Assembly: GCF_035917275.1 (NCBI RefSeq)
Contig: NZ_CP108508.1
Coordinates: 3,286,001-3,350,000 of the forward strand
Reading direction: 5' to 3'
Length of the DNA: 64,000 nucleotides
From: Streptomyces sp. NBC_01237
Lineage (GTDB): Bacteria > Actinomycetota > Actinomycetes > Streptomycetales > Streptomycetaceae
The position numbers were made by a program, and so were the translations under genes. The first letter of the stretch is position 1. The number at the start of each line of letters is the position of its first letter. Under the pieces are notes generated by a model. It had not been told where the DNA came from, made no database searches, and saw only the letters and a list, made by a program, of their open reading frames with translations. Shown here piece by piece: positions 60,982 to 64,000 of this stretch.

Positions 60982-62172
60982 ATGACGCCCGTGCCGCCGC
61001 CCCCCGCAGTCGAACTCTCCGCCGACCAGGCCCGCCGGATCGCGCTGCGCGCCCAGGGATTCCTCGGGGCCCCGGACCGCCGGGCCGGGGTGCCGGGCGT
61101 GCTGCGCCACCTCGGGGCCGTCCAGCTGGACACGATCTCGGTCCTGGCCCGTTCCCACGAGCTCATCCCGTACGCCCGTCTCGGAGCCGTCGGCCGACGC
61201 ACGGTGGAGGAGGCGTACTGGTCGGGCGGCCGCGCCTTCGAGTACTGGTCGCACGCCGCCTGCATCCTGCCGGTCGAGGAGTGGCCGCACTTCGCGTTCC
61301 GCCGCCGCGCCTACCGCTCCCGTCCGCACTGGCACCACGACCTGCCCGACGGGGTGTACGACACGGTGATCAAGCAGCTGCGCGACGAAGGGCCGCTGAC
61401 GGCGACCGAGCTGGGCGGCGCGAAGAACGGCGGCGAGTGGTGGGACTGGTCGGCGTCGAAGGTCGCGGTCGAGCGGGCGCTGATGTACGGCGAGGTGGTG
61501 TGCACCGAGCGGCGCGGCTGGAAGCGGGTCTACGACCTCGCCGAGCGGGCGATCCCGGACGCCCTGCTCCACGACGACCTGACCGATGCGGAGTGCCGTC
61601 GCCGTCTGGTCGCCCTGGCGGGCCGGTCGCTGGGCGTCGGCACCCGGGCCGACATCGCGGACTACCACCGGCTCAAGGGGGAGGAGTTCGACGCCGTGGT
61701 GGCGGACTCCGGGCTGGTGCCGGTGTCGGTGGAGGGCTGGGCGAAGCCCGCCTGGGCGGACCCGGAGGCGCTGGCATCGGAGCCGCGCGGACGGCACCGC
61801 ACGACGCTGTTGTCGCCGTTCGACTCCCTGGTCTGGGAGCGGGCCCGTACGGAGCGGATCTTCGGTTTCACACACCGGCTGGAGGCGTACGTCCCCAAGC
61901 CCAAGCGCGTCCACGGCTACTTCGCGATGCCGCTGCTGGCGGGCGGGAAGCTGCAGGGCCGGGTCGACCCGGCCCGCGACGGCGACACACTGATCGCCCG
62001 GCAGGTGTCCCTGATGAGCCGCAAGGCCGTGGTGCCGATGGCCGAAGCCCTGGTGGAGGCGTCGGCATGGGTCGGCTGCACGACCGTCCGGCTGGACCGT
62101 GTCGACGCCCCGGAGCTGCGTGAACCGCTGATGGCGGAAATCGGCCAGGCGTTCTCGCGGGCATTCCGCTGA
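60982..62172 (+). CDS. AlkX/YcaQ-type DNA glycosylase (HTH_42 family)
   Basis: Winged-helix DNA glycosylase of 396 aa. The HTH_42 family includes E. coli YcaQ (AlkX), which unhooks interstrand crosslinks, and Streptomyces AlkZ, which protects against azinomycin B. The catalytic triplet at 48-50 is Q-L-D, the AlkX form, rather than the Q-x-Q of AlkZ. Other family features are RSHELIPYARLG, RAFEYWSHAACILP, and LLSPFDSLVWERARTERIFGF near 280. The ATG at 60982 follows a damage-inducible promoter motif with no room for a ribosome-binding site, so a leaderless mRNA is expected. Confidence 0.83.
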   Translation: MTPVPPPPAVELSADQARRIALRAQGFLGAPDRRAGVPGVLRHLGAVQLDTISVLARSHELIPYARLGAVGRRTVEEAYWSGGRAFEYWSHAACILPVEEWPHFAFRRRAYRSRPHWHHDLPDGVYDTVIKQLRDEGPLTATELGGAKNGGEWWDWSASKVAVERALMYGEVVCTERRGWKRVYDLAERAIPDALLHDDLTDAECRRRLVALAGRSLGVGTRADIADYHRLKGEEFDAVVADSGLVPVSVEGWAKPAWADPEALASEPRGRHRTTLLSPFDSLVWERARTERIFGFTHRLEAYVPKPKRVHGYFAMPLLAGGKLQGRVDPARDGDTLIARQVSLMSRKAVVPMAEALVEASAWVGCTTVRLDRVDAPELREPLMAEIGQAFSRAFR

Positions 62173-62202
62173 CGCCGGTGGCCGGGGAGATCCCGGGACT
62201 CC

Positions 62203-62955
62203 CTACCTGATCTCCAGGATCTTCTCCCGCATGGCATAGACCACGGCTTCCATCCGGGAGTGCAGCTGCAACTTCTCCAGAATGTTGCGGACGTGGTTCT
62301 TCACCGTGTTCTCGGAAATGAACAGCTCCTTGGCGATATCCCGGTTGTTCATCCCAGTCGCCACGAGTTTCAGGACTTCGAGTTCCCGCTCGGTGAGCCG
62401 GGGAGCCGGGACGAGCCTGCGTTCGTCGGTGCGCTGGATCATCGACTTGAACTCGGTGAGGAGCTTGGACGCCATTGACGGGCTGATCTGGGACTGTCCG
62501 TCGGCCACCGCGCGGATCGCCGTGGCCACCTCGTCGGTGGAGATCTCCTTGAGGAGATATCCGGTGGCGCCCGCCTTGATCGCGTCGTAGAGGTCGGCCT
62601 CCTCGTCGCTGATCGTCAGCATGATGATCTTCGCGCTGGGCGCCACCTCCTTGATGGAGGTGCACGCCTCGATACCGCCGCGTTTGGGCATCCGCACATC
62701 CATCAGCACGATGTCCGGCAGCAGGTCCGCCGCCTTGTCGACGGCCTCCGCCCCGTCACCGGCCTCGCCGACGACCTGGATGTCCTCCTCGTGCGCGAGG
62801 ACGATCTCAAGGCCCCTGCGGAAGAGCGCGTGGTCATCGACCACGAGGACCCTGATGGGCTCCTTGCGGGACCCGCCGCCCGTGTCCGCACCGGTATGCG
62901 CACCGGTGCCGTCGGAATCACTCGCATCGCGTACGGGCCCGAAGGTGTTCGCCAT
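62203..62955 (-). CDS. LuxR-family (NarL-type) response regulator
   Basis: Two-component regulator of 250 aa. A disordered N-terminal 30 residues precede the receiver domain (about 33-150) with acidic pair D40/D41, phospho-acceptor D86 in LMDVRMP, and the usual Thr and Lys. The LuxR HTH (about 185-245) reads [20 protein letters not shown] then [23 protein letters not shown] 62953-62955 with GGGGGAGGAA upstream. No histidine kinase is adjacent in the window, so it is an orphan here. Confidence 0.92.
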   Translation of the reverse strand: MANTFGPVRDASDSDGTGAHTGADTGGGSRKEPIRVLVVDDHALFRRGLEIVLAHEEDIQVVGEAGDGAEAVDKAADLLPDIVLMDVRMPKRGGIEACTSIKEVAPSAKIIMLTISDEEADLYDAIKAGATGYLLKEISTDEVATAIRAVADGQSQISPSMASKLLTEFKSMIQRTDERRLVPAPRLTERELEVLKLVATGMNNRDIAKELFISENTVKNHVRNILEKLQLHSRMEAVVYAMREKILEIR

Positions 62956-63089
62956 CGTTCCTCCCCCTGAAAGCCACGGCCTGAAGTCACAAACGGTCCG
63001 CCAACGGCAGTTCACGGAACACCGATTGGCCTGGGACGCCATGCTTTCATGCCCGGACGTCGGCGCGGTGATCCTGTGGTCGCACGCGG

Positions 63090-63124
63090 GTGCCCCTGGG
63101 GGCGCACAGACGCTCCAGGGGCAC
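63090..63124. terminator. hpf terminator hairpin
   Basis: A 10-bp stem (gtgcccctgg / ccaggggcac) with a 15-nt loop, 16 bp past the hpf stop on the - strand. Confidence 0.75.
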
Positions 63125-63139
63125 CACGGAAGGGTGGCG

Positions 63140-63829
63140 TCAGCCGCCGAGCGCGCCACCCGCGCCACCGGCCTCATCGGCGGCGAGCGGGTCGGTCCTC
63201 AGGTGAATGACACCGTAGTCGTAGGCGTGCCGCCGGTAGACGACACTGGGTTCCTTGCTCTCCGAGTCGACGAACAGATAGAAGTCGTGCCCGACCAGCT
63301 CCATCTCGTAGAGCGCCTGGTCGAGCGTCATCGGTGCGGCGACGTGCGTCTTCTCACGCATCACCAGCGGTCCCTCGCCCTGAACCTCGAGCGAACCGAT
63401 CCTGGTGGTGGGTACGGGCGTTGCCGTCTCGTCGGCGACGAGTTCGCCGTCGCCGTTGAACGACGCGGCTCCCGGCACGACCTCGCCGACCTCGGCTGCG
63501 GACAGCCGGCCGCTGCCACGACGGCTGTTGCGCTTGTCGTGCTGCTTGCGCAGCCGCGCCTCCAGCTTGCCGGTGGCCAGGTCAAGCGCTGCGTAAGGGT
63601 CGCCCGCCGCTGCTTCCGCCCGGATGACCGGCCCCCGGGAGCGGAGCGTGATCTCCACCCGGTCGGAACGGTCGGCCTGACGGGGATTCGGCTCCTTGGA
63701 CACCTCGACGTCGAGGCTGATCACCTTGCCGTCGAACTTCTGGATCTTGTCCAGCTTCAGCTTCTCGGCCACGTGCTTGCGGAACCGCTCGGGCACCTCG
63801 GTCTTGCGGCCCTTGACGACGATGTCCAC
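63140..63829 (-). CDS. hpf: Long-form ribosome hibernation promoting factor
   Basis: HPF-long protein of 229 aa that pairs 70S ribosomes into inactive dimers. The N-terminal S30AE/YfiA domain (about 1-105) includes [19 protein letters not shown] and [21 protein letters not shown] linker leads to the C-terminal dimerisation domain (about 165-215, [35 protein letters not shown]). GTG start at 63827-63829 with GGAG six bases upstream; the longer frame above it crosses hairpins and is not coding-like. Confidence 0.93.
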   Translation of the reverse strand: MDIVVKGRKTEVPERFRKHVAEKLKLDKIQKFDGKVISLDVEVSKEPNPRQADRSDRVEITLRSRGPVIRAEAAAGDPYAALDLATGKLEARLRKQHDKRNSRRGSGRLSAAEVGEVVPGAASFNGDGELVADETATPVPTTRIGSLEVQGEGPLVMREKTHVAAPMTLDQALYEMELVGHDFYLFVDSESKEPSVVYRRHAYDYGVIHLRTDPLAADEAGGAGGALGG

Positions 63830-63850
63830 GCAGAACTCCGTTCCCGGATC

Positions 63851-63871
63851 GCTCCGCCTCGACAGCGGAGC
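63851..63871 (-). promoter_or_regulatory. Leader hairpin just upstream of hpf
   Basis: gctccgc and gcggagc pair around a 7-nt loop, close to the hpf ribosome-binding site; a possible mRNA leader element. No T-run. Confidence 0.35.
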
Positions 63872-63887
63872 ATCTCCCTTTTGCACC

Positions 63888-63911
63888 AGGCCCCGGTGTG
63901 CTCCGGGGCCT
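63888..63911. terminator. 9-bp hairpin upstream of hpf
   Basis: aggccccgg (63888-63896) pairs with ccggggcct (63903-63911). It probably ends a gene located right of the window. From 63912 to 64000 I see no coding region that can be supported. Confidence 0.55.
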
Positions 63912-64000
63912 CGGACTCGGTGACTCGCGCCTCCTCCTCCCCCATCGGTGAGGTCACCGCCCCACCGACTCACGCGCTTCTGGACTATCGGTGAGTTGCC

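Overview
This window is chromosomal DNA from a high-GC actinomycete, almost certainly Streptomyces. Support comes from the codon bias, frequent GTG/TTG starts, ATGA stop/start overlaps, a LAXTG-type sortase signal, and a gene order that I recall from memory as matching the prfB-pkaB-pkaA to secA part of the S. coelicolor chromosome. I see no rRNA, tRNA, CRISPR array, insertion sequence or prophage. The region reads as core chromosome with one accessory-looking wall-polymer block.

Layout. (1) 0.3-9.6 kb: a HelD-type RNA polymerase-associated helicase, an ECF sigma/anti-sigma pair (SigU/RsuA type), a CGNR zinc-finger regulator, an acetyltransferase, an NnaR-like regulator (HemD-like domain plus winged helix), and a divergent LysR/MFS exporter pair. 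(2) 9.7-13.6 kb: trans-translation genes (ssrA tmRNA, smpB), an S41 protease and ftsX-ftsE. (3) 13.9-20 kb: a 66-aa zinc-ribbon membrane protein, a repetitive LAETG wall-anchored protein, prfB, and two Ser/Thr kinases (PkaB, PkaA types). (4) 20.4-28 kb: a large FHA + FtsK/EccC-like ATPase, with a perfect LexA-type box and a PafBC-type promoter upstream, then a carbohydrate ABC importer. (5) 28.1-48.8 kb: a wall teichoic-acid-like locus. It has five CDP-glycerol glycerophosphotransferase-type proteins (all with an N-terminal GT2 or GT2-derived domain), a GT4 glycosyltransferase, two methyltransferases, a TetR regulator and a TagGH-type ABC exporter. (6) 48.9-64 kb: the 180-kDa-class NAD-glutamate dehydrogenase, a DJ-1/PfpI protein, a HAD phosphatase, two small conserved proteins, secA, an acetyltransferase, an AlkX/YcaQ-type DNA glycosylase, a LuxR-type response regulator and a long-form hibernation factor.

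How it fits together. The 28-49 kb block could build and export a phosphodiester-linked, sugar-containing wall polymer: fused GT2/phosphotransferase enzymes for assembly, methyltransferases for decoration and TagGH for export. Two of the five enzymes have lost opposite halves: one lacks the GT2 metal motif, the other has altered phosphotransferase motifs. The FHA protein next to two Ser/Thr kinases suggests phosphothreonine signalling, and its upstream region suggests DNA-damage control. The AlkX-type glycosylase at 61 kb carries the same damage-promoter motif, placed so that its transcript would be leaderless.

A second theme is short tandem or direct duplications at gene junctions, several of them touching a stop codon or carrying a ribosome-binding site (5.74, 26.95/27.06, 38.1, 45.96, 48.8, 55.03 and 60.88 kb).
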